NCBI RefSeq assembly: GCF_001653475.1
Contig: NZ_CP011487.1
Location: 930,001-994,000, forward strand
DNA from: Helicobacter pylori
GTDB lineage: Bacteria; Campylobacterota; Campylobacteria; Campylobacterales; Helicobacteraceae
DNA: 64,000 nucleotides
Direction: 5' to 3'
In this document: positions 25,282-34,758 of the stretch, piece by piece
Position numbering within the stretch: position 1 is the first letter of the stretch
Layout: every line of letters begins with the position of its first letter
Position numbers and translations under genes: made by a program
The notes under the pieces: generated by a model
What the model was told of the DNA's origin: nothing
Database searches by the model: none
What the model saw: only the letters and a program-made list of their open reading frames with translations

Positions 25282-26604
25282 TTAACGCAATTTTTTAACC
25301 GCTTTTTTCAAGCTGTCTAACAAATAATCAATATCGTTTATGGAATGCGTGAAGTGCAAGCTCACTCTAATCCATCCGGGTTTAGTGTTAAAATCGCTTG
25401 ACTTTTGAGCGTTAAGATTCAATAAATCATGCCCATAAGGCCCCGCGCAAGAGCAACCTGCCCGAGTCTCAATAGCGTATTCATAGCTTAAAACTCTCGC
25501 TAAATCATAGGGCGAAATCCCCCCAATATTAAAAGCCACTACCCCCACACGACTCGCGGTTAAATTCCCATAGATATTAATAGCAGGCAAGTCTTTTAAG
25601 CCATGCATGAGCACTCTTAAAAGGTTGTTTTCTTTCTTGTGGATAAAATCCAAACCGCATTCATCTCTTAATTGATACGCCAAAGCGCTCCTGTAAAATT
25701 GCAACAATCCTGGCGTGCCAAACTCTTCTCTCAAAGGCAATTCATCAATAAATTCATGCCGTGTGCGGTTAGCGTATTTAATCACGCCCCCTGCGCTAAA
25801 ACTCGGGGCGATTTGAGTGTCAATCAAATCTTTAGAAATGCCTAAAAGACCGCACCCTCCAATGCCTCCTAAAAGCTTATGAGGCGCATAAAAACCGGTT
25901 TGGTATTCGCAATCTTTAGGGTTAGCATGCGCACTAAAATTCGCTAAATCCAAAGCCAAAGCGGCCTTATATTTCTTACACAATGATGAAACTTCTTTTA
26001 AGGGCGTAAGCAGTCCGGTTACATTAGAAGCCGCGCTCATAGAAACCAAGCTGTTAGGGGATTTTTTTAAAATTTGCTCTAAAATTTCTAAATCCAATAA
26101 GCCATGTTCATTTAAAGGGATACGCACCACTTCACACAAACCTTCACGCCAACTAATTTCATTAGAATGATGCTCATAAGGTCCTACAATCACACGCTTT
26201 AAAGCCATATCTTTCAAATACGGCTCTAAATTTTTCTTCGTTTTTGAAGGGATACACACCCCTAAAATTTCTTGAAATTTCTTGATCGCTGAGCTCGCCC
26301 CATACCCCGCGCTCAAGACGCAATAACCATCGCTCAAATTTAAAGAACGCTTTAACTTTTTTTGGCACTCTTTTAAAAGCATGCCCATTAAAATCGCATG
26401 TTTAGAAGCAACAGAATGAGCGTTCGCATAATAAGGCAGTAAAGATTTCATGCGTTTTTCCACTAAAGCGCTCGCTAAGCCTGAAGCCCCCCAGTCAAAA
26501 TAAGACACCCCTTTTTTTAAAATAATACTGGATTTAACCTGCTCTAAAGGACTCTCATTAGGATTGAGTAAGGGAGCAAAACTCCTATTTAAAAACGCTT
26601 GCAT
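25282..26604 (-). CDS. Class V aminotransferase, NifS-like (HP0405-like)
   Basis: PLP-dependent fold I enzyme related to cysteine desulfurases. The 440-aa product shows a DLANFSAHANPKD motif and the PLP lysine in FYAPHKLLGGIGGCG near 260. A cysteine-rich loop RAGCSCAGPYGHD near 390 matches the position of the desulfurase catalytic cysteine. It is distinct from the main Isc-type NifS of H. pylori, which is elsewhere. Substrate unknown: desulfurase or selenocysteine lyase activity is possible. It lies between the HIT gene (18 bp upstream) and the coiled-coil gene. Confidence 0.8.
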   Translation of the reverse strand: MQAFLNRSFAPLLNPNESPLEQVKSSIILKKGVSYFDWGASGLASALVEKRMKSLLPYYANAHSVASKHAILMGMLLKECQKKLKRSLNLSDGYCVLSAGYGASSAIKKFQEILGVCIPSKTKKNLEPYLKDMALKRVIVGPYEHHSNEISWREGLCEVVRIPLNEHGLLDLEILEQILKKSPNSLVSMSAASNVTGLLTPLKEVSSLCKKYKAALALDLANFSAHANPKDCEYQTGFYAPHKLLGGIGGCGLLGISKDLIDTQIAPSFSAGGVIKYANRTRHEFIDELPLREEFGTPGLLQFYRSALAYQLRDECGLDFIHKKENNLLRVLMHGLKDLPAINIYGNLTASRVGVVAFNIGGISPYDLARVLSYEYAIETRAGCSCAGPYGHDLLNLNAQKSSDFNTKPGWIRVSLHFTHSINDIDYLLDSLKKAVKKLR

Positions 26605-26622
26605 GAAACACCACCAACGCTT

Positions 26623-26937
26623 TTAATGTTTATCCCCGCTTAAAATATGAAAATGCAAATGCATCACCTCTTGCCCTGCGTTTTTACCCACATTGGTTAA
26701 AAGCTTGTAGCCGTTCTCTTTGATGCCTAATTTTTCCACCACTTCAAAGATAAAACTTGTCATTTGCGCCATAAGCTCTGGGGTGATGCTGTTAAAATCC
26801 TGAATGCTTTGTTTGGGGATCACTAATGCATGCACTTTAGCTTTGGGGTTAATGTCATAAAAGGATAAAAAACACTCGTTTTCTAAAATCTTAGAACAAG
26901 GGATTTCGCCTTTGATTATTTTTTCAAACACATTCAT
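26623..26937 (-). CDS. HIT family nucleotide-binding protein
   Basis: 104-aa protein with the histidine triad HLHFHIL near 92-98, preceded by GKNAGQEVM, as in the HINT branch (purine nucleoside phosphoramidase). Opening CKIxxGEIPxxKI-like stretch reads IIKGEIPCSKILENE. First of three minus-strand genes. Its promoter overlaps that of pheS on the other strand. Confidence 0.92.
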   Translation of the reverse strand: MNVFEKIIKGEIPCSKILENECFLSFYDINPKAKVHALVIPKQSIQDFNSITPELMAQMTSFIFEVVEKLGIKENGYKLLTNVGKNAGQEVMHLHFHILSGDKH

Positions 26938-26979
26938 GCTTTTTTGCTCCCTTTTAAGGTTTTTCTTTTATTAAAGTTG

Positions 26980-26986
26980 TATTATA
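26980..26986. promoter_or_regulatory. Overlapping divergent -10 boxes (pheS plus, HIT minus)
   Basis: TATTAT (26980-26985, plus) and TATAAT (26981-26986, minus) share the same bases in the 80-base spacer between the HIT gene and pheS. Distances to the two starts (about 33 and 44 bases) suit both. Confidence 0.5.
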
Positions 26987-27017
26987 GCTTTTTAAAAATA
27001 AAATATAAGGATCGTTA

Positions 27018-28004
27018 TTGCACACCTTAATAGAGCGATTAGAAAAGGTTACTAATAGCAAAGAGTTAGAAGAAGCACGCTTGAATGCTTTGGGCAAAAA
27101 AGGGGTTTTTGCGGATAAATTCAACCAACTCAAAAATCTAAACGGCGGAGAAAAAAACGCCTTCGCTAAAGAAATCCACCATTATAAACAAGCGTTTGAA
27201 AAGGCCTTTGAATTGAAAAAAAAGGCGATTTTAGAGCTTGAATTAGAAGAACGCTTGAAAAAAGAAAAAATTGATGTGAGTTTGTTTAACGCTATCAAAA
27301 CAAGCTCTTCTCACCCTTTAAATCACACTAAAAATAAAATCATTGAATTTTTTACCCCATTAGGATACAAGCTTGAAATCGGCTCTTTAGTAGAAGATGA
27401 TTTCCATAATTTTAGCGCTTTAAACTTGCCCCCTTACCATCCTGCAAGAGACATGCAAGACACTTTCTATTTTAAAGATCACAAGCTTTTAAGGACCCAC
27501 ACTTCGCCCGTTCAAATCCACACCATGCAAGAACAAACCCCACCCATTAAGATGATCTGTTTAGGCGAAACCTTTAGGCGCGATTATGACTTGACCCACA
27601 CGCCCATGTTCCATCAAATTGAAGGGCTTGCTGTGGATCAAAAAGGGAATATCCGTTTCACGCATTTAAAGGGCGTGATCGAAGACTTTTTGCGTTATTT
27701 CTTTGGCGGCGTGAAATTAAGGTGGCGCTCTAGCTTTTTCCCTTTCACAGAGCCAAGCGCTGAAGTGGATATTAGTTGCGTGTTTTGCAAACAAGAAGGC
27801 TGTAGGGTTTGCTCGCACACAGGCTGGCTAGAAGTGTTAGGCTGTGGCATGGTCAATAATGCGGTGTTTGAAGCCATAGGGTATGAGAATGTGAGCGGGT
27901 TTGCTTTTGGCATGGGGATTGAAAGATTAGCCATGCTGACTTGCCAGATCAATGATTTGCGCAGTTTTTTTGAAACTGATTTGAGGGTGTTGGAGAGCTT
28001 TTAA
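27018..28004 (+). CDS. pheS: Phenylalanyl-tRNA synthetase alpha chain
   Basis: Class II synthetase catalytic chain; with PheT forms the alpha2-beta2 enzyme charging tRNA-Phe. The 328-aa product has an N-terminal coiled-coil, motif 2 [12 protein letters not shown] near 175-188, the FHQIEGL segment near 200 and motif 3 [14 protein letters not shown] near 295. TTG start at 27018, eight bases after AAGGA. A cysteine cluster ([12 protein letters not shown] near 255) is a feature of this branch. Stop and pheT start overlap by one base. Confidence 0.96.
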   Translation: MHTLIERLEKVTNSKELEEARLNALGKKGVFADKFNQLKNLNGGEKNAFAKEIHHYKQAFEKAFELKKKAILELELEERLKKEKIDVSLFNAIKTSSSHPLNHTKNKIIEFFTPLGYKLEIGSLVEDDFHNFSALNLPPYHPARDMQDTFYFKDHKLLRTHTSPVQIHTMQEQTPPIKMICLGETFRRDYDLTHTPMFHQIEGLAVDQKGNIRFTHLKGVIEDFLRYFFGGVKLRWRSSFFPFTEPSAEVDISCVFCKQEGCRVCSHTGWLEVLGCGMVNNAVFEAIGYENVSGFAFGMGIERLAMLTCQINDLRSFFETDLRVLESF

Positions 28005-30298
28005 TGAAACTGAGTGTCAATGATTTGAATGTTTTTGTAGATACGCCCAAAGATATAGCCAAACTCTGTGAGGATTTGAGTTGCTTAGGTTTAGAAGTGG
28101 AAAGCTGTATCCCTTGTGTTGCTCCTAAAAATGTAGTTGTTGGTAAAGTTTTAGAAAAAGCCCCACATAAAAACGCTGAAAAACTCAGCGTGTGTCAAGT
28201 GGATGCGGGCAAGGAAGTGTTACAAATCGTGTGTGGGGCTAAAAATGTCACGCCAAACCAATTCGTGCCAGTCGCTTTAAATGGGGCGCTAATAGGCTCA
28301 ACAACCATCGCTAAAACTGAGCTTAGGGGGGTTGAAAGTTGCGGCATGATTTGTTCTAGTAGCGAATTGGGCTTTCCTAAAATCAATGATGGCATCTTGG
28401 AATTAGATGAGAGTGTTGGGGAGTTGGTTTTAGGGAAAGGATTAAACGAATACGCCCCCTTCAACACGCATGTTTTAGAAATTTCATTGACTCCTAATCG
28501 TGGGGATTGCTTGAGCGTTTTAGGAATTGCCAGAGAGATTAGCGCGTTTTATCACACGCCCCTAAAGCCTATTAAGGCTTTAAATTTTACGCCAAAAAGC
28601 GATTTGATCACGCTTTGCGCGGACGAAAATATTGAATCGCATTTGGCTTATTATTTGGTTTGCAACCATTCTTTAAAAACCCCTTTAAATGTCAAACTTT
28701 CGCTCGCTCATAATAATGCCTTGAGCGAGAATGATCTGAACAATTTCATAGAATTTAACGCGCATTTTAGTGGGGTGGTAATGAACGCTTATAGCCTGGA
28801 TGCAACCCCTATTGATTTGAGCGTGAAAAACGATGAAAACAACCTTGAAAGCGTTTATATTAACCATCAAAAACGCTCCACTATCGCTATAAAACATCAA
28901 GATCAAAAGGATTTGAGCGAGCATTTGCTTTTAGAAGCGAGCTACACTGATCCTATAAGCCTATCTTTAAAATTACACGCCCTAAAAGATAAAACGCTTC
29001 AAAAAGACAATGCCCTTATTTATAGAAGCGCTAGAGGGAGCAACCCTAATTTATCAGACGGCTTGAATTTTTTAAGCGCTCATTTGAAAGCAACGATTTT
29101 AGAAAGCAAACAAACTAAACATGCTTTAAAAGATCGCACCCTTAAATTCAAACCTGAAGACATTACCGAAATTTTGGGGCTTGCTGTAGAAGAAGAAACC
29201 ATTCAAGGTATTTTAAAAAATTTAGGCTTTAAAGTTAGCGCAAAAGAGCCAAACTCAAAATCTCAAATTTTAGAGGTTGTTGCGCCAAATTTCAGGCATG
29301 ACATTAAAACGATCCAAGATATTGCTGAAGAAATCTTACGCTTTGTAGGGATTGATCATTTGATTTCAAAGCCCCTTGATAGCGTCAGCAACAAAAATTC
29401 AAACCCCCATTATGACACGCACCGCTTTTTTGAAAACCTTAAACACAAGGCTCTTGCTTGCGGTTTTAAAGAAGTTATTCACTATGTGTTTTACTCTAAA
29501 GAAAAACAGCAAAAACTAGGCTTTGAAGTTTTAGAAGATCCCCTAGAATTGCAAAACCCTATCACAACAGAGTTAAACACCCTGAGAACGAGCCTTGTTT
29601 GCGGGCTTTTAGACGCCAGTTTAAGGAATAAAAATTTAGGGTTTAAAAGCATAGCCCTTTATGAAAAAGGGAGCGTGTATAACTCTAAAAGAGAAGAGAT
29701 CCAAAAACTAGGCTTTTTAGCGAGCGGCTTGCAAAAAAAAGAAAGCTACCCTGATGCTAAGGGCAAGGCTTGGGATTTTTATTCTTTTGCCGAATGCGTT
29801 TCAAAAGTTATAGGGGATTTTAGCTTGGAAAAACTAACCACTCAAACCCCCATTAACCACCCCTACCAGAGTGCTAAAATCATTCAAAATCACAAAATCA
29901 TAGGCGTAATCGCTAAAATCCACCCTAAAGTGATCCAAGAATTAGATTTGTTTGAAAGCTATTACGCTGAGATAGACGCTTTTAAACTCAAACGCCCCAG
30001 CATGCTATTAAAACCCTTTAGCGTTTATCCTAGTAGTGCGAGAGATTTGACTCTAATCGTTGATGAAAACACCGCTTTTAGCGGGATTAAAAAAGCCCTA
30101 AAAGACGCTCAAATCCCTAATTTAAGCGAGATTCTACCCCTTGATATTTTTAAAGAAAGCGATAATACCATAGCCTTAAGCGTGCGTTGCGTGATCCATT
30201 CTTTAGAAAAAACCCTGAATGATGAAGAGGTCAATTCAGCCGTGCAAAAAGCGCTTGAAATTTTAGAAAAAGAATTTAACGCCCGCCTTAAGGGATAA
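28004..30298 (+). CDS. pheT: Phenylalanyl-tRNA synthetase beta chain
   Basis: Beta subunit carrying the tRNA-binding and editing domains. The 764-aa product has an N-terminal EMAP-like OB domain (VVGKVLEKAPHKNAEKLSVC near 46-66), B3/B4 editing region, B5 domain, a catalytic-like core and a C-terminal anticodon-binding FDX domain (SVYPSSARDLTLIVDE near 668). Translationally coupled to pheS by TAATG. Confidence 0.96.
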   Translation: MKLSVNDLNVFVDTPKDIAKLCEDLSCLGLEVESCIPCVAPKNVVVGKVLEKAPHKNAEKLSVCQVDAGKEVLQIVCGAKNVTPNQFVPVALNGALIGSTTIAKTELRGVESCGMICSSSELGFPKINDGILELDESVGELVLGKGLNEYAPFNTHVLEISLTPNRGDCLSVLGIAREISAFYHTPLKPIKALNFTPKSDLITLCADENIESHLAYYLVCNHSLKTPLNVKLSLAHNNALSENDLNNFIEFNAHFSGVVMNAYSLDATPIDLSVKNDENNLESVYINHQKRSTIAIKHQDQKDLSEHLLLEASYTDPISLSLKLHALKDKTLQKDNALIYRSARGSNPNLSDGLNFLSAHLKATILESKQTKHALKDRTLKFKPEDITEILGLAVEEETIQGILKNLGFKVSAKEPNSKSQILEVVAPNFRHDIKTIQDIAEEILRFVGIDHLISKPLDSVSNKNSNPHYDTHRFFENLKHKALACGFKEVIHYVFYSKEKQQKLGFEVLEDPLELQNPITTELNTLRTSLVCGLLDASLRNKNLGFKSIALYEKGSVYNSKREEIQKLGFLASGLQKKESYPDAKGKAWDFYSFAECVSKVIGDFSLEKLTTQTPINHPYQSAKIIQNHKIIGVIAKIHPKVIQELDLFESYYAEIDAFKLKRPSMLLKPFSVYPSSARDLTLIVDENTAFSGIKKALKDAQIPNLSEILPLDIFKESDNTIALSVRCVIHSLEKTLNDEEVNSAVQKALEILEKEFNARLKG

Positions 30299-30313
30299 TA
30301 TAAAGGGTAATAT

Positions 30314-31603
30314 GTGATAGAGCTTGACATTAACGCTAGCGATAAATCGCTCTCGCACAGAGCCGTTATTTTTAGCCTGCTCGCTCAAAAGCCTTGTGTT
30401 GTGCGGAATTTTTTAATGGGAGGAGATTGTTTAAGCTCTTTAGAAATCGCTCAAAATTTAGGGGCTAAAGTAGAGAATACCGCCAAAAATTCTTTTAAAA
30501 TCACGCCCCCAACGACTTTAAAAGAGCCTAACAAGATTTTAAATTGCAACAATTCTGGCACCACCATGCGTTTATACAGCGGGCTTTTAAGCGCTCAAAA
30601 AGGTCTTTTTGTTTTAAGCGGGGACAACTCCTTAAACTCACGCCCCATGAAAAGAATCATTGAGCCTTTAAAAGCTTTTGGGGCAAAGATTTTAGGCAGA
30701 GAAGATAACCATTTCGCCCCATTAGTGATCTTAGGGAGTCCTTTAAAAGCTTGCGGTTATGAAAGCCCTATCGCTTCAGCTCAAGTCAAAAGCGCTTTCA
30801 TTTTAAGCGCCTTACAAGCTCAAGGCACAAGTGCCTATAAAGAAAGTGAGCTTAGCCGCAACCACACAGAAATCATGCTTAAAAGTTTGGGAGCTGATAT
30901 TCAAAATCAAGACGGCGTTTTAATGATTTCACCCCTAGAAAAACCCCTAGAAGCCTTTGATTTTACAATAGCCAACGATCCATCTAGCGCGTTTTTTTTC
31001 GCTCTCGCTTGCGCGATTACGCCAAAAAGCCGCCTTCTTTTAAAAAATGTCCTGCTCAACCCCACTCGCATAGAAGCTTTTGAAGCGTTGAAAAAAATGG
31101 GCGCTTCCATAGAGTATGCGATTCAATCCAAAGATTTAGAAATTATTGGCGATATTTATATAGAGCATGCCCCTTTAAAAGCCATCACGATAGAGAAAAA
31201 TATCGCTAGTCTGATTGATGAAATCCCTGCTTTAAGTATCGCTATGCTTTTTGCAAAAGGCAAAAGCATAATCAAAAACGCTAAAGATTTACGATCTAAA
31301 GAAAGCGATAGGATTAAAGCGATTGTTTCTAATTTCAAAGCTTTAAGGATTGAGTGCGAAGAGTTTGAAGACGGGTTTTACATAGAGGGATTAGAAGATA
31401 TAACTCAATTCAAACAGCGCTTTTCTCAAAAAAAACCCCCCCTTATCAAAAGCTTTAACGATCATAGGATTGCGATGAGTTTCGCTATTTTAACTTTAGC
31501 ATTGCCTTTAGAAATTGATAATTTAGAATGCACAAACATTTCTTTCCCACAATTCAAACACTTACTCAATCTATTCAAAAAAAGGAGTCTTAATGGAAAT
31601 TAA
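30314..31603 (+). CDS. aroA: EPSP synthase (3-phosphoshikimate 1-carboxyvinyltransferase)
   Basis: Shikimate pathway enzyme joining shikimate-3-phosphate and PEP to make EPSP. The 429-aa product has the S3P-binding DKSLSHRAVIFSLLA near 9-23, the glyphosate-site loop NCNNSGTTMRL near 75-85 with the second motif LNSRPMKRI, and RSKESDRI near 330. GTG start at 30314, 15 bp after pheT; an ATG two bases earlier runs into a stop. It overlaps ispH by 11 bp. Confidence 0.95.
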   Translation: MIELDINASDKSLSHRAVIFSLLAQKPCVVRNFLMGGDCLSSLEIAQNLGAKVENTAKNSFKITPPTTLKEPNKILNCNNSGTTMRLYSGLLSAQKGLFVLSGDNSLNSRPMKRIIEPLKAFGAKILGREDNHFAPLVILGSPLKACGYESPIASAQVKSAFILSALQAQGTSAYKESELSRNHTEIMLKSLGADIQNQDGVLMISPLEKPLEAFDFTIANDPSSAFFFALACAITPKSRLLLKNVLLNPTRIEAFEALKKMGASIEYAIQSKDLEIIGDIYIEHAPLKAITIEKNIASLIDEIPALSIAMLFAKGKSIIKNAKDLRSKESDRIKAIVSNFKALRIECEEFEDGFYIEGLEDITQFKQRFSQKKPPLIKSFNDHRIAMSFAILTLALPLEIDNLECTNISFPQFKHLLNLFKKRSLNGN

Positions 31604-32417
31604 AATGGCTAAGGATTATGGTTTTTGTTTTGGCGTCAAAAGAGCGATACAAATCGCTGAAAAAAATCAAAACAGCTTGATTTTTGGCTCGCTCATTCAT
31701 AACGCTAAAGAAATCAATCGTTTGGAAAAAAACTTCAATGTGAAAATTGAAGAAGACCCTAAAAAAATCCCTAAAAATAAGAGCGTGATCATAAGAACCC
31801 ATGGCATTCCTAAGCAGGATTTAGAATACTTGAAAAATAAGGGGGTCAAAATCACTGATGCGACTTGCCCGTATGTGATCAAACCTCAACAAATCGTGGA
31901 ATCCATGAGTAAAGAAGGGTATCAAATCGTGCTTTTTGGGGATATTAACCACCCTGAAGTCAAGGGCGTGATCAGCTATGCCACTAACCAAGCTTTAGTC
32001 ATCAATTCTTTAGAAGAATTGCAAGAAAAAAAGCTCCAACGAAAAGTGGCTTTAGTCTCTCAAACCACCAAACAAACCCCAAAACTCTTGCAAATCGCTT
32101 CTTATTTGGTGGAAAGATGCACTGAAGTGCGTATTTTTAACACGATTTGTAACGCTACTTCCTACAACCAAAAAGCCGCTTTGGATTTGAGTAAGGAAGT
32201 GGATATTATGATAGTCGTGGGCGGTAAAACTTCTTCAAACACCAAACAGCTCTTAAGCATCGCCAAACAGCATTGCGAAGACAGCTACTTGGTAGAAGAT
32301 GAAAACGAATTAGAGTTAGCGTGGTTTAAGGATAAAAAATTATGCGGGATTACCGCTGGGGCTTCCACACCAGATTGGATTATAGAAAATGTCAAGCAAA
32401 AAATCAGCACGATTTAA
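31593..32417 (+). CDS. ispH: 4-hydroxy-3-methylbut-2-enyl diphosphate reductase
   Basis: Last enzyme of the MEP pathway, making IPP and DMAPP through a 4Fe-4S cluster. The 274-aa product has cluster cysteines in context GFCFGVKRA (12), DATCPYV (near 95) and NTICNATS (near 190), plus the substrate histidines in LIHN and THG. Start overlaps aroA by 11 bp with AAAAGGAG just before it. rpsA follows 120 bp downstream; this ispH-rpsA adjacency matters because some Firmicutes fuse the two proteins. Confidence 0.96.
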   Translation: MEIKMAKDYGFCFGVKRAIQIAEKNQNSLIFGSLIHNAKEINRLEKNFNVKIEEDPKKIPKNKSVIIRTHGIPKQDLEYLKNKGVKITDATCPYVIKPQQIVESMSKEGYQIVLFGDINHPEVKGVISYATNQALVINSLEELQEKKLQRKVALVSQTTKQTPKLLQIASYLVERCTEVRIFNTICNATSYNQKAALDLSKEVDIMIVVGGKTSSNTKQLLSIAKQHCEDSYLVEDENELELAWFKDKKLCGITAGASTPDWIIENVKQKISTI

Positions 32418-32490
32418 CACATTTTAAAATTTTTCTTTAAAAAAACCGCTAATTATTAGTTTTTAAACGATTTTGTAAGCCAAAAAAGGA

Positions 32491-32496
32491 TACAAT
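32491..32496 (+). promoter_or_regulatory. -10 box of probable rpsA promoter
   Basis: TACAAT 42 bases before the rpsA ATG in the ispH-rpsA spacer. It likely gives rpsA extra transcription beyond that from the upstream operon. Confidence 0.5.
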
Positions 32497-32537
32497 ACCC
32501 TTAAGGATTTTATATTTATTTTATAGTAAGGCAGTCA

Positions 32538-34196
32538 ATGAGCAAGATAGTAGATGATCAGAATTTTAATGACGAGGAGGAAGACTTCGCAAAACTCTTA
32601 GAAAAAGAAGAAACCCTAGAAAAAGGCACTATCAAAGAGGGGCTAATCGTTTCCATCAATGAGAACGATAGTTACGCCATGGTGAGCGTGGGCGGTAAGA
32701 CAGAAGGTCGTTTGGCTTTGAGTGAGATCACCGATGAAAAGGGGCAGTTACTGTATCAAAAAAATGACCCCATTATCGTGCATGTGTCCGAAAAAGGCGA
32801 ACACCCTAGCGTTTCCTACAAAAAGGCCATTTCCCAACAAAAGATTCAAGCTAAAATTGAAGAATTAGGCGAAAACTATGAAAACGCCATTATTGAGGGC
32901 AAGATTATAGGCAAGAATAAAGGGGGTTATATCGTGGAGTCTCAAGGCGTGGAGTATTTCCTCTCCCGATCGCACTCTTCTTTAAAGAATGACGCAAACC
33001 ACATCGGCAAACGCATTAAAGCATGCATCATTCGTGTGGATAAGGAAAACCATTCTATCAATATTTCTCGCAAACGATTCTTTGAAGTCAATGACAAACG
33101 ACGGCTTGAGGTTTCTAAAGAACTATTAGAAGCTGCAGAGCCGGTATTAGGGGTTGTGCGCCAGATCACCCCTTTTGGTATTTTTGTAGAAGCTAAGGAG
33201 ATTGAGGGCTTGGTCCATTATTCTGAAATCAGCCATAAAGGACCAGTCAACCCTGAAAAATACTACAAAGAGGGCGATGAAGTCTATGTCAAAGCCATCG
33301 CTTATGATGGAGAAAAAAGACGCCTTTCACTCTCCATAAAAGCGACCATAGAAGACCCATGGGAAGAGATCCAAGACAAACTAAAACCTGGATACGCTAT
33401 TAAGGTGGTGGTGAGCAATATTGAACATTATGGGGTGTTTGTGGATATTGGTAATGATATTGAAGGCTTTTTGCATGTTTCTGAAATCTCTTGGGATAAA
33501 AATGTCAGCCATCCTAACAACTACTTGAGCGTGGGGCAAGAGATTGATGTGAAAATCATTGACATTGATCCTAAAAACCGCCGCTTAAGGGTTTCTTTAA
33601 AGCAACTCACTAACAGGCCTTTTGATGTTTTTGAATCTAAACACCAAGTGGGGGATGTTTTAGAAGGCAAAGTGGCGACTTTAACGGATTTTGGGGCGTT
33701 TTTGAATCTAGGTGGGGTGGATGGTTTGCTCCACAATCACGACGCTTTTTGGGATAAAGATAAAAAATGCAAAGACCACTATAAAATTGGCGATATGATC
33801 AAAGTGAAAATCCTTAAAATCAACAAAAAAGATAAAAAGATTTCTTTGAGTGCGAAACACTTGGTTACTTCCCCTACAGAAGAATTCGCTCAAAAGCATA
33901 AAACGGATAGCGTGATTCAAGGCAAAGTGGTGAGTATTAAGGATTTTGGCGTTTTCATTAATGCTGATGGCATTGATGTGCTGATCAAAAATGAAGATTT
34001 GAACCCCTTGAAAAGAGATGAAATCAAAATAGGGCAAGAAATCACATGCGTGGTTGTTGCGATTGAAAAATCTAACAACAAAGTGCGTGCTTCTGTACAT
34101 AGGTTAGAGCGCAAAAAAGAAAAAGAAGAGTTGCAAGCTTTTAACACGAGCGATGATAAAATGACTTTAGGGGATATTCTTAAAGAAAAACTCTAA
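32538..34196 (+). CDS. rpsA: 30S ribosomal protein S1
   Basis: mRNA-binding ribosomal protein. The 552-aa product contains six S1/OB repeats, recognisable by their conserved cores: LIVSINENDSYAMVSVGGKTEG, VLGVVRQITPFGIFVEA, YAIKVVVSNIEHYGVFVDIG, VLEGKVATLTDFGAFLNLG and VIQGKVVSIKDFGVFINAD, with a diverged second repeat. Acidic N-terminus (NDEEEDFAKLLEKEE). Good -10 but weak GGCAG ribosome site, as usual for rpsA. Confidence 0.96.
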   Translation: MSKIVDDQNFNDEEEDFAKLLEKEETLEKGTIKEGLIVSINENDSYAMVSVGGKTEGRLALSEITDEKGQLLYQKNDPIIVHVSEKGEHPSVSYKKAISQQKIQAKIEELGENYENAIIEGKIIGKNKGGYIVESQGVEYFLSRSHSSLKNDANHIGKRIKACIIRVDKENHSINISRKRFFEVNDKRRLEVSKELLEAAEPVLGVVRQITPFGIFVEAKEIEGLVHYSEISHKGPVNPEKYYKEGDEVYVKAIAYDGEKRRLSLSIKATIEDPWEEIQDKLKPGYAIKVVVSNIEHYGVFVDIGNDIEGFLHVSEISWDKNVSHPNNYLSVGQEIDVKIIDIDPKNRRLRVSLKQLTNRPFDVFESKHQVGDVLEGKVATLTDFGAFLNLGGVDGLLHNHDAFWDKDKKCKDHYKIGDMIKVKILKINKKDKKISLSAKHLVTSPTEEFAQKHKTDSVIQGKVVSIKDFGVFINADGIDVLIKNEDLNPLKRDEIKIGQEITCVVVAIEKSNNKVRASVHRLERKKEKEELQAFNTSDDKMTLGDILKEKL

Positions 34197-34224
34197 AGGG
34201 TGATTTTAAAAGCATGAGAATGGC

Positions 34225-34743
34225 ATGAGATTTAAGAGTGTTGTTGCTTTTATTTCCCTAGCTGTCGCTCTTGGCGTTTTAGCCTATTTGTTTTTAAGCG
34301 TTAAAAAAGAAATGCCCGCTATTTCTCATGCAAATAAAAGCCTCTCTCAAACGGATGCAACAAGCCATGACATCAACCTAGAAGAAAATAGCCCTAATGA
34401 AATCTCTCCTAATGAAAAAGTCTCCCATAACGAAGAAGATCGCAATAACGCCCTTTCTCAAAATCTTGATGCGCAAGAAGTTATCAATTACCCTGTTATA
34501 GAGCATCATTTTGAAATCCCTTTTGAAGAAAAAAAAAGGGAATATTCAAAGCTTATCATTAAGGATTTAAAGGGTTATCAATTCTTGTGTTTAAAAGAAA
34601 TCCTTAAAAAAGAACAAATTGATTACGCTTACGATAACACCAAAAACCAACCTAACCTCATCATCTATTTAGATAAAAACAAAAAAGAACGCTTTTTAGC
34701 TGATTTAGACTATTATAAAATACGCTATCATGCTGTTTTTTAA
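34225..34743 (+). CDS. Membrane-anchored hypothetical protein (HP0398-like)
   Basis: 172 aa. One N-terminal membrane helix (VVAFISLAVALGVLAYLFLS) is followed by a disordered Asn/Ser/Glu-rich linker with two similar SPNE repeats and a folded basic C-terminal domain of about 80 residues (KKREYSKLIIKDLKGYQFLC onward). This bitopic build suggests a periplasmic domain. No motif recognised. It sits between rpsA and serA, 15 bp from the latter, probably in the same transcript. Confidence 0.75.
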   Translation: MRFKSVVAFISLAVALGVLAYLFLSVKKEMPAISHANKSLSQTDATSHDINLEENSPNEISPNEKVSHNEEDRNNALSQNLDAQEVINYPVIEHHFEIPFEEKKREYSKLIIKDLKGYQFLCLKEILKKEQIDYAYDNTKNQPNLIIYLDKNKKERFLADLDYYKIRYHAVF

Positions 34744-34758
34744 ATTCAAAGGATAAAA

